From: Symsagittifera roscoffensis
Lineage: Eukaryota > Xenacoelomorpha > Acoela > Convolutidae
NCBI RefSeq assembly: GCF_963678635.1
Contig: NC_087063.1
Coordinates: 76,219,617-76,283,616 of the forward strand
DNA: 64,000 bases
Direction: 5' to 3'
Below are positions 11,556 to 23,486 of this stretch, piece by piece. The notes below the pieces were generated by a model. It saw nothing but the letters and a program-made list of their open reading frames with translations. It did no database searches and was not told the origin of the DNA. A program made the position numbers and the translations under genes. The stretch's first letter is position 1. Every line of letters begins with the position of its first letter.

Positions 11556-14500
11556 AAAAACATTTTCCATTCTTTTTTTTAATTTAGTTTATTCATGTTA
11601 TTACTGCTCCATAGACCTTAAAAGACAGTTGGAACATTCAGGGCTTTGCCCTGATACGACCAGTCTTGCTTCATTGTAGAGGGATACTCGTTACTAGGTA
11701 CTTGAGATGGGATATAGTTAAAGAGATCAGAAATCACTAAATTGAGAAATCACTGCGAGGTTAAAATGGTTTGGATGATTTTTTTCGAAAGAAAAGTGAC
11801 GTTCGCAATTAAAAAATAATTGTTTACGAAAAGTTTTTAGTTGGGTTTGAGATCAATTTGTTGCGTGGCAGTTCATTAAGTTTTATGAAATTGGTAATTG
11901 GACTAAACAGTTTTCTGCGGATTGTTTAATTCGAGAAAACATTGATTGGCTAGCTAATGACAAATGACTTGTATAGAGTTCAGCAAAATCAATTTCCAAT
12001 TGTTTTTTTTTTGAATTCACTACCAGCTCAGAAAGATCAAACCTTGACTGCATACACTTTCTCTAAAACTTAACATAGTGTGTGACTTATGAAAAAATAT
12101 ATATGAAGCGAAAGTTTTATCATGCTGTATGTAGTTGAAGTCAGTTGACTAGCAAATATTTTGGTTTTATGGTTGGGATGAACAAATGAAAGTTCATGAG
12201 GGTTGTAGTGCTTTTCTGGCTAAAGCGTAAAATTTTATCATTGTACTCGGTGCAAATTTCAAGAAATTTCTATACTACGGCCGGCAAACATTTCTCATTC
12301 TCTTTTTGTTGTTGCGTCCAGAGATCGTTAAAACCCTCTATGATCCACTTATAATCATTTTTCAATTTTTCAGAAAAAATGATCAAAATCAATGAAACTA
12401 TCATTATCAAACATTTATTAGCATAAGAATTGCTGTGATCAAATCATTTCTTATCATGCAACTTGTTTTTGAAAATTTTACAATTTTCCGAATAGTTGTG
12501 ACATAAATCGATAATGCTTTTAGCTTGGGTTTTCCAATCTTAACCTTCGGTGTGTAACATTTTTTTTTGGTGTGTCATCATTTAAATCATTTGAAAGTAC
12601 AAAAGTTATAAGCTTTTGTTTTGTTCAAACACTTTTTTGAAATGAGGCTAAAAATGCTGGGCAAAAAGCTTTTTTTTTTCACAAAAAAAACACATAATAA
12701 GGTGGAAAAAACTCGCAAATATTGAGAAACTTTTCTCAAAATTAATTTTTGTTTTCTCGCTGGCGTGATGCTGATTGAATTGCCGAATTTAAAACTATTT
12801 CAATGATGTCCAAGGAAACTTTTTTCATTTTTTGTGCTGAACAGTCCAGTTGAATAGCCAGATGACCTTTTCTTTAAAGATGAAGGAAAAAGACTTTTAG
12901 AAATTTGACTTTATATTCAATTGCTTACAATTTAAAAGAAGCCCTAGAAATCTAATCCTAGTACCAATTGTGAACAGACAATTTTTGCCTAGCAATAATT
13001 ATACATTTTAAATTAATGAGTGAATATGTGTGGTTTGTTCCAATCCTCAGTTTCTGAGATGATCACCCAAATAGTGAAAAAATGAACTTTTTTCTCCGTA
13101 TCTCATATTTTGTACTGACTGGAAATGGTTTTCAATCATTTTGAAACAGCTAATTTAAATAAAGGTTTTTGGAAAATTGGTTCTGATCGGTTCAAAATCA
13201 ATTTAGTTTGATACAAAAATTTCACTTAGGAAATCAATTGCAAAAAATTCTAGTTTGATGTAAGTGCATTTGTTAGTAAATTGCTTCTAGTTTTTGTTTC
13301 ATTAGGGTTTTTAGTATCAATATAATCACTTTAAACTGATTTAAAAAATTTTTATTTATTTATTGAAATTTTATTTATTTGTTTTTTGTACTTTCGGCTT
13401 CACAGATGATATAAAATTTCTATACAAAGTATATTTAGATTTTCTTGGATATCATATAAAAAAGTTGGAAACGAAATTATATATTATGCTTTTGAATTAT
13501 TTTTTTTGTGTTGATTTTTGACTTGAAAAAACCTATGAATTTAATAAAGATGTTTTTTTGCAACAAAAGTTTGTTTTAATTCCAGTTTTAAAATATTATT
13601 CATTTGCTTAACGATATTGCGCCAAGAAAATTGATGGTGAAAGCAACATTTGAAATAATTTTGCTCAAGTTTAAGTTTTCTCACCGCGGGAACCCTTGGA
13701 TGAGCAAAATGATAAAGATTAAATCAATTTCAATCTCAAGATGGCGCGTAATTTTTGCTCGAGGGTTAACTTTGAAAAAAATATATCAGTAACAAAAAAA
13801 TTAGAAAAAAAAACTTTGAACCTTAAAATAAATTTCGTTCATTTTTATCTTATCCCTCGAACTTGCAAAAGTTAGTTATTGCTTCAGCTATGATTCAATT
13901 ATTACATAACGATCATTGCTGAAAGCATTTTGTTTTCCGGTTTTCATGATAAAATTGACAACAGTCTCCTTTGAAGAAAATTTCACTTGCAATAGTTTTT
14001 TCAAAGAAATGACCGTTTAAACATAGCCGCGCTCTTTCTCGTTGTTGATGGACAACGCAACGCGTAAACAGCGAAGTAATAATGGTCAGAAGTCACTGTA
14101 AGCTTAATGCTCAAAGTAATCTAGTTCAAAAGTCAGTTGGCAGACGCAGAGAAAATTTAGTTTTTTATTTTGAGAACTTGAATGCTTGGATTTTTTTTTT
14201 TGCAAAATTAAAAATAGTTGTCTTTTGAAATGGGTGCTTTGGTACTTCTGCATATGTGCTTAACTGTCGCAACAATTTTTTTATTTGATTATTTCCCCCT
14301 AATTGTACAATTTATTGATTTTTTATCACTGTAATTGAAAAAAACGTTGATTTGGTTCAACAAATTTTTGCACTTCTTGTCTCGAAAAACTTTTGATGTT
14401 CGCAATCAAAAGTGCAGGACATTTTTTCCCAAACAGTTATGTTTATTGTTCGTATTTGTTTTATCTGCACAAAAAGAAGTTTCTTTCTACTTCTATTTAT

Positions 14501-14825
14501 ACTTATGGATTTTTACCATTTCAATTTTAGAAAATTTAGATGTTAATACAGACAAGTAGTGTTTTTAAGTAAATGATGAAATACAGCTCCTTAAGTTAAT
14601 TTAACAACTCTGTTTTTTAAAGTTTTCAATTTCAAGTATTTTGCGCTCGCTATTCTAATGATTTTTTTCAAGACTTTCAGTTTCACCGATGATTTTGCAG
14701 CTTCTAAACTTTTTGATCGTTTCAAAACTTAGGTTTTTGAAAATTGGTTGCCAAATCTTTTTTTTTAAAGTGAATCAATTTCGGGTCATTTTCGTTCTCC
14801 TCTCGTCTCTTTTTGTTGCTGCCAT

Positions 14826-14833
14826 TGACGTCA
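14826..14833. promoter_or_regulatory. TGACGTCA (CRE-like octamer)
   Basis: Exact CRE palindrome inside the GC-richer patch at 14810-15005. No TATA-like element with a plausible downstream exon was found, so this is a candidate only. Confidence 0.35.
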
Positions 14834-16142
14834 CAGCCCCTGCAAGGGTGCTTCCGCTTTAACTGATTCGGTTCGGGGGTTAAATTGGTCCCAATTTCCT
14901 CCCCTTTCCTTCCTGTTCTCGTTTAGTCTATGTGCACTCCAAAAACAACCAGCTCTTCAATTCTCAGCCCGATCCGAAATTTTAGTACCCTTCTCCCCCA
15001 ATAAACCTATCTCTATCTTACTGTTTGTTTAAAATTATTGCAACATTTCACTCTGATTCAACGTTAGAACAATCGCCAAAGCAAATTGAAATATTACCAC
15101 CTGACGAAATATTACCATATTCTCAGTTTTGATTTTGCTCTTTATAACCATAGGTTGTTGTTGTTCTTTTTACGCCTAAAAATTTATAGCAATTGAGACA
15201 AAAAATTCAATATTTTGGCCTTGGTTTTTACCTTTAGCTATTTTTCAAGAAATAGATTTTGTTTGACGTTAAAATAGTCAATCACGAAAGCAATTTTATT
15301 TCTTCAGAGTAGTTTATTAACGAGTGAAAGAAGTATTTAAAAGAATTAAGATTTCCAGAGGAACTTTTAATGGAAATTATTCCTTACAGATACTCTTTTT
15401 AAGAACATGATACTTGGCTTCAACAAAATGCAGGTTTGTTTTAAATATACAGAGCTTCAGATTCAATTATTTTTCCTCGAAAAAAATTTTAATTTTAGTT
15501 TGAAGTTTCACAAAAAGAACTTCATTTTTGCATTTGATAGAAACCCGCAATTATCGATATTTAAAATGCATCAAAACGTGTTAGCGTGAGTAGGTGGACA
15601 AACGTTTACAACATTTCTTATCCGTCCGTGTGAACAATTTTTGAAAAGCCTTATTTTGTAGTTTTTCGAGGAGGGGGCTGGAAAACTGAAAAAGAGCCAA
15701 AAATCCATAAGAATCGATTGTTTTCTGCATCGGATGTTTGCTCTAGACCCGATTATTTTAAACAGAAAACGCATTGTAGCAAGATGTCGAAAAAAGCGGC
15801 TTTTGAACTATTTAAAAAGTTGTTGCGCTAGTCGAAGATTGTTGCGCATATCCGCAAAATGTTTCTACTGCCAACTCTTCAAAGAAAACAGAAATTGAAA
15901 ACGCCTTTTAAAACCAGAATCAGATGTTGATAGCTTCATGAAATAGATTTTGTTCATTCATTTTATCATCACATTTATTGATATGCTGTTTTGCCTGTAG
16001 CTAGTCTGCAGACATACAAGGTGTAGGGGGCATAAAAACATCGTCAATGTCATTTATCCCTAGGGTTTTTTGTACATGCACGTGGTTAAAGTAGCATTTT
16101 GTTGCGCAACATTCCATGAATAAATTGATACATACATTATTG

Positions 16143-16150
16143 TGACGTCA
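16143..16150. promoter_or_regulatory. TGACGTCAGCA (CRE/MARE-like)
   Basis: TGTGACGTCAGCAAT contains the CRE octamer extended by GCA on one side, as in a Maf-type half-MARE. No neighbouring gene is visible. Confidence 0.3.
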
Positions 16151-16837
16151 GCAATGATAAAATAAAAAGAATGAAAAAATATCGCTTTTACTATCCTTTC
16201 CTTATTTTTTTCACCTTTCAGGCTTGATGTGATGTTGTGCATACCATTAACTCTCCCCGGATAAACTCCCTAAAAGTGATTTAAATTCTTCCCGTAAATG
16301 CCGGCTCATTTGCTTAAAAGGCCTGTTATGAAAATGGAGAGAATATGAAAAAAGGAACATTTTTTTTTCGAATGTAAGTTATTTAATTTATCCGGCGCCA
16401 ACCTGAGAACTTTGCAATGGGATGGGAAGAATGCTCAAAAACATACAAAAAAGTTCAATGGTCACCCAAATTTGTTATTTTTACTCCTGAAGTACTAAAA
16501 TTTTAACAGTTTGATATTATTTCTCGTGTTTTTTTTCGGCAAGTTTTTTGTCGACATGTGTTCCTTCCCTTACATTTCAATAGGTGTAGCGCAGTCGGCT
16601 TTGTATCATTTCCCGTGCTTTACCCTTGTTTTTCTTCCAAATTAGCTTGTTGACCAAAAGTGTTGCAAACATCCCAAAAAGAGCTTTACTAAGGCGCTCT
16701 GTTCGCTTAAATAATCCTCTATCGGCAAAATTACAGTCGCGCTAACGTGCTGCGAACTTGCTAACAAAGGGTAGGAATCCAGATGAAAATAGCCCGTTAT
16801 CACCGCCCCGTCATTCAAATCCAACAAACCAAGCCCA

Positions 16838-16854
16838 CCCCCCCCCCCCCCCCC
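16838..16854. repeat. poly-C tract (17 C)
   Basis: Uninterrupted run of 17 C. The following 730 bases (16855-17589) hold no recognisable gene. Confidence 0.95.
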
Positions 16855-17590
16855 TCCAACCCGTTGGTGACGTTAAGCTAGGAGTCGGCTAAATTGGAAC
16901 GGCTAATTGAACTATATTTAGTGCTTGAAATTCTAACATCATTATGAATTTATTATATAAGCTCGGATCTTCGACATAGCGGATGTGTGGCATATCGGAT
17001 GTTTTTTCATCGAACATTTCTTGAAACCTCCAGCAGACTCAATTATGTTCGAGTGTAGGCCATAATGTTTCCATGTTTTGTACTGATGTACAAGACTTCA
17101 AAAAAGAACATTAAAAAATATCAGATATTCTTCAATAGACAATTGCAAAGTTACATAAAATTGTCATGCAAAGACGTCAAAAGATCTGATACGACTAGTG
17201 GAGTGATGCTTTAATTACGCAGTAAAATATATTACCCCCGACACAATATCAAGCAGTACATTATCATAATCTTAGGTGCTAAGGAATTTCATTTATAAGA
17301 AACTATACGTTGTCCAAACTCTACAACTATACTTTAGAAGAAAAGCTCTATCTTTTTTTATTTTTGATGAAGGAATTGCGAAAACCAAAGAAAAAAATTT
17401 AAATGACTATCATTAAAATTGCTGACCGTATCAGCAAAATGTGCAATCATTTTTTGAAAAAAAAACTGAATTGTTTTCTAATACGTACACCTATTCTTTT
17501 GATATTTTGCCAGTGAAGAAATTTGTCGTTCTGAATTTTTTTCACTCCTTTATGTGCAGTTTTCATATCGAACATATCTTGTAAGTTTCT

Positions 17591-17941
17591 TTAAATAATG
17601 CTACTGACGGACCTCTTTGTTTTTCTAAAAATCATCTCATTTTTTTTGAGTTTCATTTCAAGTTTTTGTTGCGATGTTTTGTTGGCTGTGCCGTACATTA
17701 AAACCCTGTATTGCAGAATTGACTGAATGTGACTGACATAGATTTTAATTAGTAGTACGTCATTTAATCGGTAGAGCAACACACATACACAAAAAAAATT
17801 TGCTGAAAAAGTCAATATGGATTTCGAAACCTCAATTTGCCTCCATGTGACTACCCAAATTTTTAGTACAGATACTTTTTTATCATCATCAGTTTCTTTT
17901 GTTTTATCAAAGCTCAATTTTAGCTTTATTATTTCCAACAA
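17591..17941 (-). pseudogene. LINE-type reverse transcriptase remnant
   Basis: The 116-codon minus-strand frame contains LLIKIYVSHIQSILQYRVLMYG (about residues 63-84), followed by a Lys-rich helix with LEMKLKKNEMIFRK. This pattern (short helix, SHIQSxLxYxxxxYG, then a basic helix ending near IFRK) resembles the segment downstream of the catalytic core in Jockey/CR1-like LINE reverse transcriptases. The catalytic YxDD region is not visible upstream, and no poly(A) tail or target duplication was found. If the call is right, this is a short, 5'-truncated, decayed fragment. The first half of the frame is not convincing. Chance similarity cannot be excluded without a profile search. Confidence 0.45.
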
Positions 17942-18536
17942 CTTCCTATTTTTGATAAACCCTCACTGTAGTCGTGTTCATCTCGTTCTTTTTGCTTCAC
18001 TGTTGAATTTTCAATGTATAATTATAAGTTTTTGAGTTTGTAATTGTTGGTAAGTTTTTCATTATTAAAATTAACAGAAGTGGGTCGAGGACTCAATCCT
18101 GTGAACTTCGTAGTCTACTTGTGAAATAATAAGAAACGCTGTTTTGAAATCTATCAAAATTGCATGTGATACATTGGTGTTTTTGCTTTCCAAACTTTCA
18201 TGAAAGTTACCAAATCATCTTTGTTGAAAATTTAGGTCCGAGCCCGAATTAAGTTTATCAAATCAGTGTTTTCATCTAAAAAATCAATTTTATTTTTCAA
18301 AACAAAACTTGCTGAAAGCTGTAAAAATATAATTTCCTATAGTTATCTAGTTCTTGCTTTGTTATACTTTTTACACTAGCTAAGTGTATTAATAAAAATC
18401 TTCTTTTGTTTTCTAATCTAACTCGCAAATAAATGTATTCATTAAAAATGTTCACTTATTTGGAAATTCACTTTAGCCTTAGAAGTTGCATAGCATCTGT
18501 TCTGTGCTTTACTGTGGCTAGGGCTTGGAACATCTG

Positions 18537-18600
18537 TGGCTGAGTAGTTAGTATGTGAGACTCTAATTCTCAAGGTTGCAGGTTCGTAACCCAGAGCTAG
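18537..18600 (+). pseudogene. degenerate tRNA-like / SINE head
   Basis: TGGCTGAGTAG at 18537-18547 matches the pol III A box perfectly. GTTCGTAAC at 18582-18590 matches the B box with one mismatch, at normal spacing. TGAGA-CTCTAAT-TCTCA forms a 5-bp anticodon stem with a 7-base loop whose middle triplet would be CTA. The D stem, T stem and acceptor stem do not pair well. This therefore fits a tRNA pseudogene or the head of a tRNA-derived SINE better than a working tRNA. Confidence 0.5.
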
Positions 18601-19958
18601 TCAAAAATTTGCAAATTCTGGACTTATTTTGACTTTGACTTATTGCATTTTAAGGAGCTACTTTTTGCCATGTTTCGTTAGGGTGTGTGAAGCGAAGCTT
18701 CGCCTCTGTGTATAAATTGGAATGACTATGGCTATTTTAAGAAAATCTGGAAAAACGTTTCGCTCTAACATTTGGCTTATTTTTTCTTTCAGGGTGATAC
18801 TTTTTGCCCTTCCTATTTTTTAAAGAGAAAGGTATCGAACCCCAAAAAATCACGACTGTACTTTGTATGAAGTTAACGTAAAAACTTGATATATATATAA
18901 ATGTGTTTTTTTGTAGTTTTTCTTGGCTTAAACCAACAAGTTTTTTACTTTCACCCGATTATTCTCTTGAACTTTTGAAACAAGCTTTTTCAATTTCAAA
19001 TTTGTTTGGGTAAAGTTGTTTTTGTTTTTTGGCTAGCAGCTTTTGTAAAGCAATGCTAGTTTTTGCAAACTTCACTTTTTGTTTGTCACTTTCAAACCTA
19101 ATGTAGTTTGCATACCCTTTCTGTTTTTTGCTCGCCATTTTTTTGATTTTATAATCTATACAGGTTTTTGTTTTCGATTGTCGATTTTCGCTAGTTTTTG
19201 ATAGAACGAATTGGTTCTCCAATAGCGTTTTTTTTTGTTTTTTTGTCCTCCTATGAGATCTTGTAAAAATTTCTCCAGCAATTTAGTTAACAAAATCAAC
19301 GGCTAAGCATTTACAAAATCCAACCTAGTACAAATACTCCACCTTTTACAACATGGATTGAACCCTTGACAATACCCGGTTTATGATTTCAAAATCTTTA
19401 TCTAAACTTTATAACAAAATTATTATATAACTTATATCTAACAAAAACCTATAATAAAACTGTTTTAAGACTAGATAGCTGTGTTTTTACCAGACGCTGC
19501 TTGTGCTTTGCATTAGATGAGATGAATTTTTTAAATGGGAAAAACAATTTTGTTTTTTTTTTGGAAATTTTTATCAGCTTCTCGCTTTAATTCGATGATT
19601 TCAAACACTACTTTAAACGTCAAAATGAAGTCGGAACATTCAGGGTATCGCTCCGATAAGTGCATTCTTGTTGAATTTATGTTTATTTCATAGTGTTTTA
19701 AGTCTGATCCTGACAAACTTAAAAATAATGCTCAATTTAAACCAAATCTAACGTAAATATTTCCGGGGTTAAAAAGTTTTGTAGCTGAAATAGTTGTCAG
19801 GGCTGAGGTTTTTTGAGTTGACTCGATAGATTAATAACCCCTTTTTCTCTGCGGAAAAACTGAAAAAAAAATGTTGAAACTACTTGACTGATGAAATTGA
19901 AGCACTTATAAGCCGCCTACGGATCCACAATCAGTTTCAATCAAATGCATGAAAGTAA
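18601..19958. other. non-coding, nothing recognised
   Basis: No supportable gene. A Lys-rich 87-codon minus-strand frame at 18959-19222 has no signature and the composition of reverse-complemented T-rich DNA. GCGAAGCTTCGC near 18692 is a 12-base perfect palindrome. Confidence 0.4.
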
Positions 19959-20785
19959 CCTTCATGAGTGGTAGGTATTTAAATCCAAAAATATTGATTT
20001 TGAATAACATGTTTCTGTACCAGGTAGAGGAGAGTCACTAGCACACACTACAATATGATAATACGTCAAGGTCATCGCTAACTCAGATAGACCAAAAAGT
20101 ATCTAATCGATTAAGCCGCATATAGTATTTATTACAATGCTTGAATGTCAGTTTTTACTGCAGGTTAGCAAACCTGGAAACCTCCCATTAAATTTAATTA
20201 GGTAATTTTCGTAGACTTGTCAATTACTTTTCAGTCAAAATAGCCAATTCATAAAACTCCACCAAAGAAGTTGTAAATTCTCCCTAAATCCGTTCATTAA
20301 ATACATAGATTACCTCTAGCGGTCTCCCTAGCCGTTGTTTAAAGCTATTTTCTTGATCGTTTTGATTCCGCAAATACTTGTTTATCTCTTTAAAAAATTC
20401 AATGATGGGAATGATAATTCTAACGCTTTGTTTGGTGCTTTGAGACCCAAATGAGTTTTTTTTACCATTGGTGGCCACACTTTGTGATTAAATAGCATGT
20501 TGAGTTGTTCGAATGGGTTGTATGTGGCCCGGGATTGAATTGTTTCAATTAAAGTAGCCGAAGCTGCGGAAAACGGCATCTTAGAAAAGATCTGTTATTG
20601 TCCGAGTAAACCAAAAGGTAATTTAGTTTTTATTTCGAATAAAAAACAAAGGTATTTTTACTTTAAATGAAAAAATACAAACGACGATCTAATATCAGCA
20701 GAAAAGCGTATCATCAATACAAACATTACGAGGCCAAACTGTCCGTTTTGTGAATTGTAAGCAACAGGTCAAAATCAGATTTGTC

Positions 20786-21280
20786 GCGGAATCCGCAACG
20801 CTACTTTTTTTGATCTTCTTTGCTGTTTTGGATTCCACGGACAAATAGCTACCACGCTGTATTGCTCAAAATCGCTGTAAGAACAAGCAAATTTGCGGAA
20901 TCAGCAACAAAATTTGTGGAATCCGCAACAAGTTTTGTGAAATTCATGAACAAATATTAATATATGTGTTTAGTAAAATTAAGCGGTCGCGGAATCCGCG
21001 ACTGTAAGTGGAATCCGCAAATTGTAAGCGGAATTCACAAATTCTAAGCGATTCCGCAAATTGTAAGCGGAATCCCTATAAAATTGCGAAATCCACCTAC
21101 ATTTGCGGAATTTGTTTACATTTGCGGAATCCAGAACAACTACCTATATTCGCAACAAAACAATTGTGCCGACAAACTTTACGTTGCAGGTGTTTTTATG
21201 CGGAATGCGCAAAAATTTTGTAAGTGGAATCCACTTACATTTTGGAACATGTTTAAAGACATGTCTCTGGAATCCAGGAA
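20786..21280. repeat. GGAATCC quasi-palindrome array, copy 1
   Basis: A cluster of about fifteen sites built on GGAATCC. Many are extended into inverted repeats around the central A. GTCGCGGA-A-TCCGCGAC spans 20986-21002 with 8-bp arms. GTAAGTGGA-A-TCCACTTAC spans 21220-21238 with 9-bp arms. CTGGA-A-TCCAG lies near 21267. Between them run variants such as TTGTAAGCGGAATCCGCAAATTG. Spacing is irregular. Small open frames here are by-products of the repeats. Confidence 0.85.
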
Positions 21281-22321
21281 CATACAGACGCGGATTTGTG
21301 AATGATCGAAGTCTCTGTTATCTATAAGAGTATCTGTTAATTCGAATAGTGTCAGGTAGTTTTTTTTGTTCAAAATCCTTTACAAAGTTATCTTCCTACT
21401 TATATACATGTGTAACCACTTTGTTATCAACAGTTTTGATTTGAAAGTTTTCGTTTGAAAGAAGCTATGGCGTTCAACTTCTTTGCAGAAACTCTTTTTT
21501 CACTATTGAAGTTTGCTGATCTTCGTCAATAAAATTTAATTTTTCTTATCTAACCCAAACCGACACCTTAATTAATTGAGTAGAAAACTTTTCAAAAACA
21601 GTTTTAGTTTGATCATTGAAATATGCTTTCATTTTTTAAAAGCATGAATCTTATCATCTGTTTTTTTTTGTTTACGTATGAACAGTTTTAAGCATTTCTT
21701 AAAACGATTTGATCTATACTTTTATGTAAGCACGCATTAAGATGTGATGGGCTTAAAACTATTAGGATGAAAAATTCGGAGTTTTTAAAAGTGTTCTTTT
21801 TTGCTATATATATGATATATGAACCCACTAGATGCATCCTTATTGCTTACAAAATATATCAGGATGATGTTAAATTATCAATACTATGAAAGCTCAAGTA
21901 ATTTATTAAGCTCAAAAGCACAAAAGCTCAATCAATTTAAACAATAACAACAAAATATCTTTTTGTCTCGCATCGCAAACATATTTTGCAAATTTGCGTC
22001 GCAGACCAAAATTAGCCATTTTGCGTGGTGTAATTTTTAAATGATCTTACACATCGAGTCCAAGTTTTTACTGTAGTTCTGATCTATTTAACTGTTAGGC
22101 CGCAAAATGGGAAATAAGAGAAACTTCCGATATGTCCTAGCTCTACGCAAAATTCAGAACCACAAGTTAGCTTCAATTGGGACTTGTACTTTTGTTAAAA
22201 CAAAATACTTTTATTCGTGATCCAAGTGGGTTTCTACACGGTTCAATTTCCGCCTGAAAAAAACTTATTTGAATTATTTCAGGTTCACCAGGTTCTTATA
22301 GGTAGTTGTTTGACTGTTTCT

Positions 22322-22588
22322 CGGCGCCCCAATATATAAAAAGTTTGAGTGAGGAGCGCGCGCCGATAAAACGTGATATTTTGACCAAAATTTTCCGAAA
22401 AGCGCGTAAAAACGCTGTTTTGCTTGTCTTTTTTTCGAAAGTTTGCATCGAAAGAAAAATTGGTCAAAATATAGTCTTTATAATGATTTGGGAGAGATCT
22501 CAGAAAAAAAGCTCGCCAAAAGTTAAGACATTTTTTGAACATCCTCAAACACACTCCCCCCCTCTCGAGATAATCCTAGATCCACCCA
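22322..22588. mobile_element. hAT-like MITE remnant (copy 1)
   Basis: Shares GGCGCCCCAATATATA, GGAGCGCGCGCCG and TTTTGACCAAAATTTTCC with the family at 4794 and 56960. It ends in a degraded terminus, CCTAGATCCACCCATG. Frames of 89 and 104 codons on the two strands are by-products. Confidence 0.65.
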
Positions 22589-22949
22589 TGAGTTTACTTG
22601 ACTGGTCCACTTTTGAGTGACAAGATGCGTAGACTGGTAATTAGAATTCACGCATGTATACGGTTGCTCACTTTGGTCTTAAGGTTTGCTTCACATGATT
22701 GTTGTTTCGAATTTCGAAGAGAGTGAGAAATATAGACGCCTGGGGGTAGTTTTTTATTCAGACCGATTTTACAAAAGTAGTATTCGCAAGCAGATAATTG
22801 CGGTAAAAAATTTTCTTGCGCTAATTACACTGTTGATAATTTTGTTTGTGAACTAGTTTTCATAGTTTCCTAGTTAAAAAATTAGCTAGTTGCAAAAAAG
22901 GCCAATTAAACGCAAGTCAATGAAAAAAATATGAGTTTCTTCACGTTTT

Positions 22950-23486
22950 TGTTCCGACTTTCGATACGAAAGTAACGGAATGTTTGTGATCGGGGTGGTT
23001 TTTTTTCTTCAGACAAATTTCGACTTTTTAACGGACTTTTGACGGAATTTTTTTATATCATTCGAAAGCCATTGTTGTCCTGAGCTAAAATTTGAAAAGA
23101 TATTTTACCTGTGATCATTTTGCGTAAAGTTTTGAGGGTTTAAAGATTGCCATTTTGACCATTTTAACCAATTAGGGACAATTAACGCGCGATATAATTC
23201 GCGCTATTAACGCGTAAGCGGAGATTTATTCCGTCTTATAAATCGTTCCAAATTGGTTGAACGGAGCTTATTTGCCATAATTGGTTTGTTACAAGGAACG
23301 AAATCTATCTTTTTGTACTTTATATGGCGTGTGGGGGGGGGGATGATTTTCATAAAAAATTTCAAATATAAAAAAAATTCATTTTATTTTATATCATTTA
23401 ATTTTTTGTGTTATTACTGCTGCTCCATAAACCTTAAAAGGCAGTCGGAACATTCAGGGCTTCGCCCTGATACGAGCAGTCTTGTT
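22950..23486 (-). mobile_element. R1 repeat, full length (copy 1)
   Basis: About 537 bp, from TGTTCCGACTTTCGATACGAAAG to CAGGGCTTCGCCCTGATACGAGCAGTCTTG. It contains every R1 block and a perfect CAGGGC-TTC-GCCCTG hairpin. It is the best intact reference copy in the window, together with its duplicate at 27410. Confidence 0.85.

Larger units (their letters stand above)
10397..11668 (-). mobile_element. outer R1 copy split by two insertions
   Basis: A minus-orientation R1 begins with TTGTTCCAACTTTC and runs through the TTTTTCTTCAGACAAATTTCGA, CACCTGTGATCG, GACAATTAACGCGCGATATA and GGTGTGTGGGGAG blocks to about 11116. It resumes at about 11556 with ATGTTATTACTGCTCCATAGACC and ends at CAGGGCTTTGCCCTGATACGA near 11668. 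It contains an hAT-like MITE (10535-10812) and a complete plus-orientation R1 (11117-11555). The 145-codon frame spanning this stretch crosses element junctions and is not a gene. Confidence 0.8.
11669..16837. other. non-coding, AT-rich; no gene seen
   Basis: Five kilobases without a supportable gene. Frames up to 74 codons have random-looking composition and no splice context. A GC-richer, low-repeat patch at about 14810-15005 holds TGACGTCA and CCCCTGCAAGGGTGC and could be a conserved non-coding or regulatory island. A second octamer lies at 16143. Confidence 0.5.

Noticed and set aside
18959-19222. Lys-rich 87-codon minus-strand frame
   Set aside because: Composition follows from T-rich plus-strand DNA; no motif and no context.
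20786-21280. CRISPR array
   Set aside because: Spacing is irregular, repeats are variable palindromes rather than identical units, and the genome is eukaryotic.
20284-21373. Several 60-74-codon frames repeated at 24744-25833
   Set aside because: Identical pairs arise from the 4,460-bp duplication, and overlapping frames on both strands reflect the palindrome array. Conservation between copies reflects recency, not selection.
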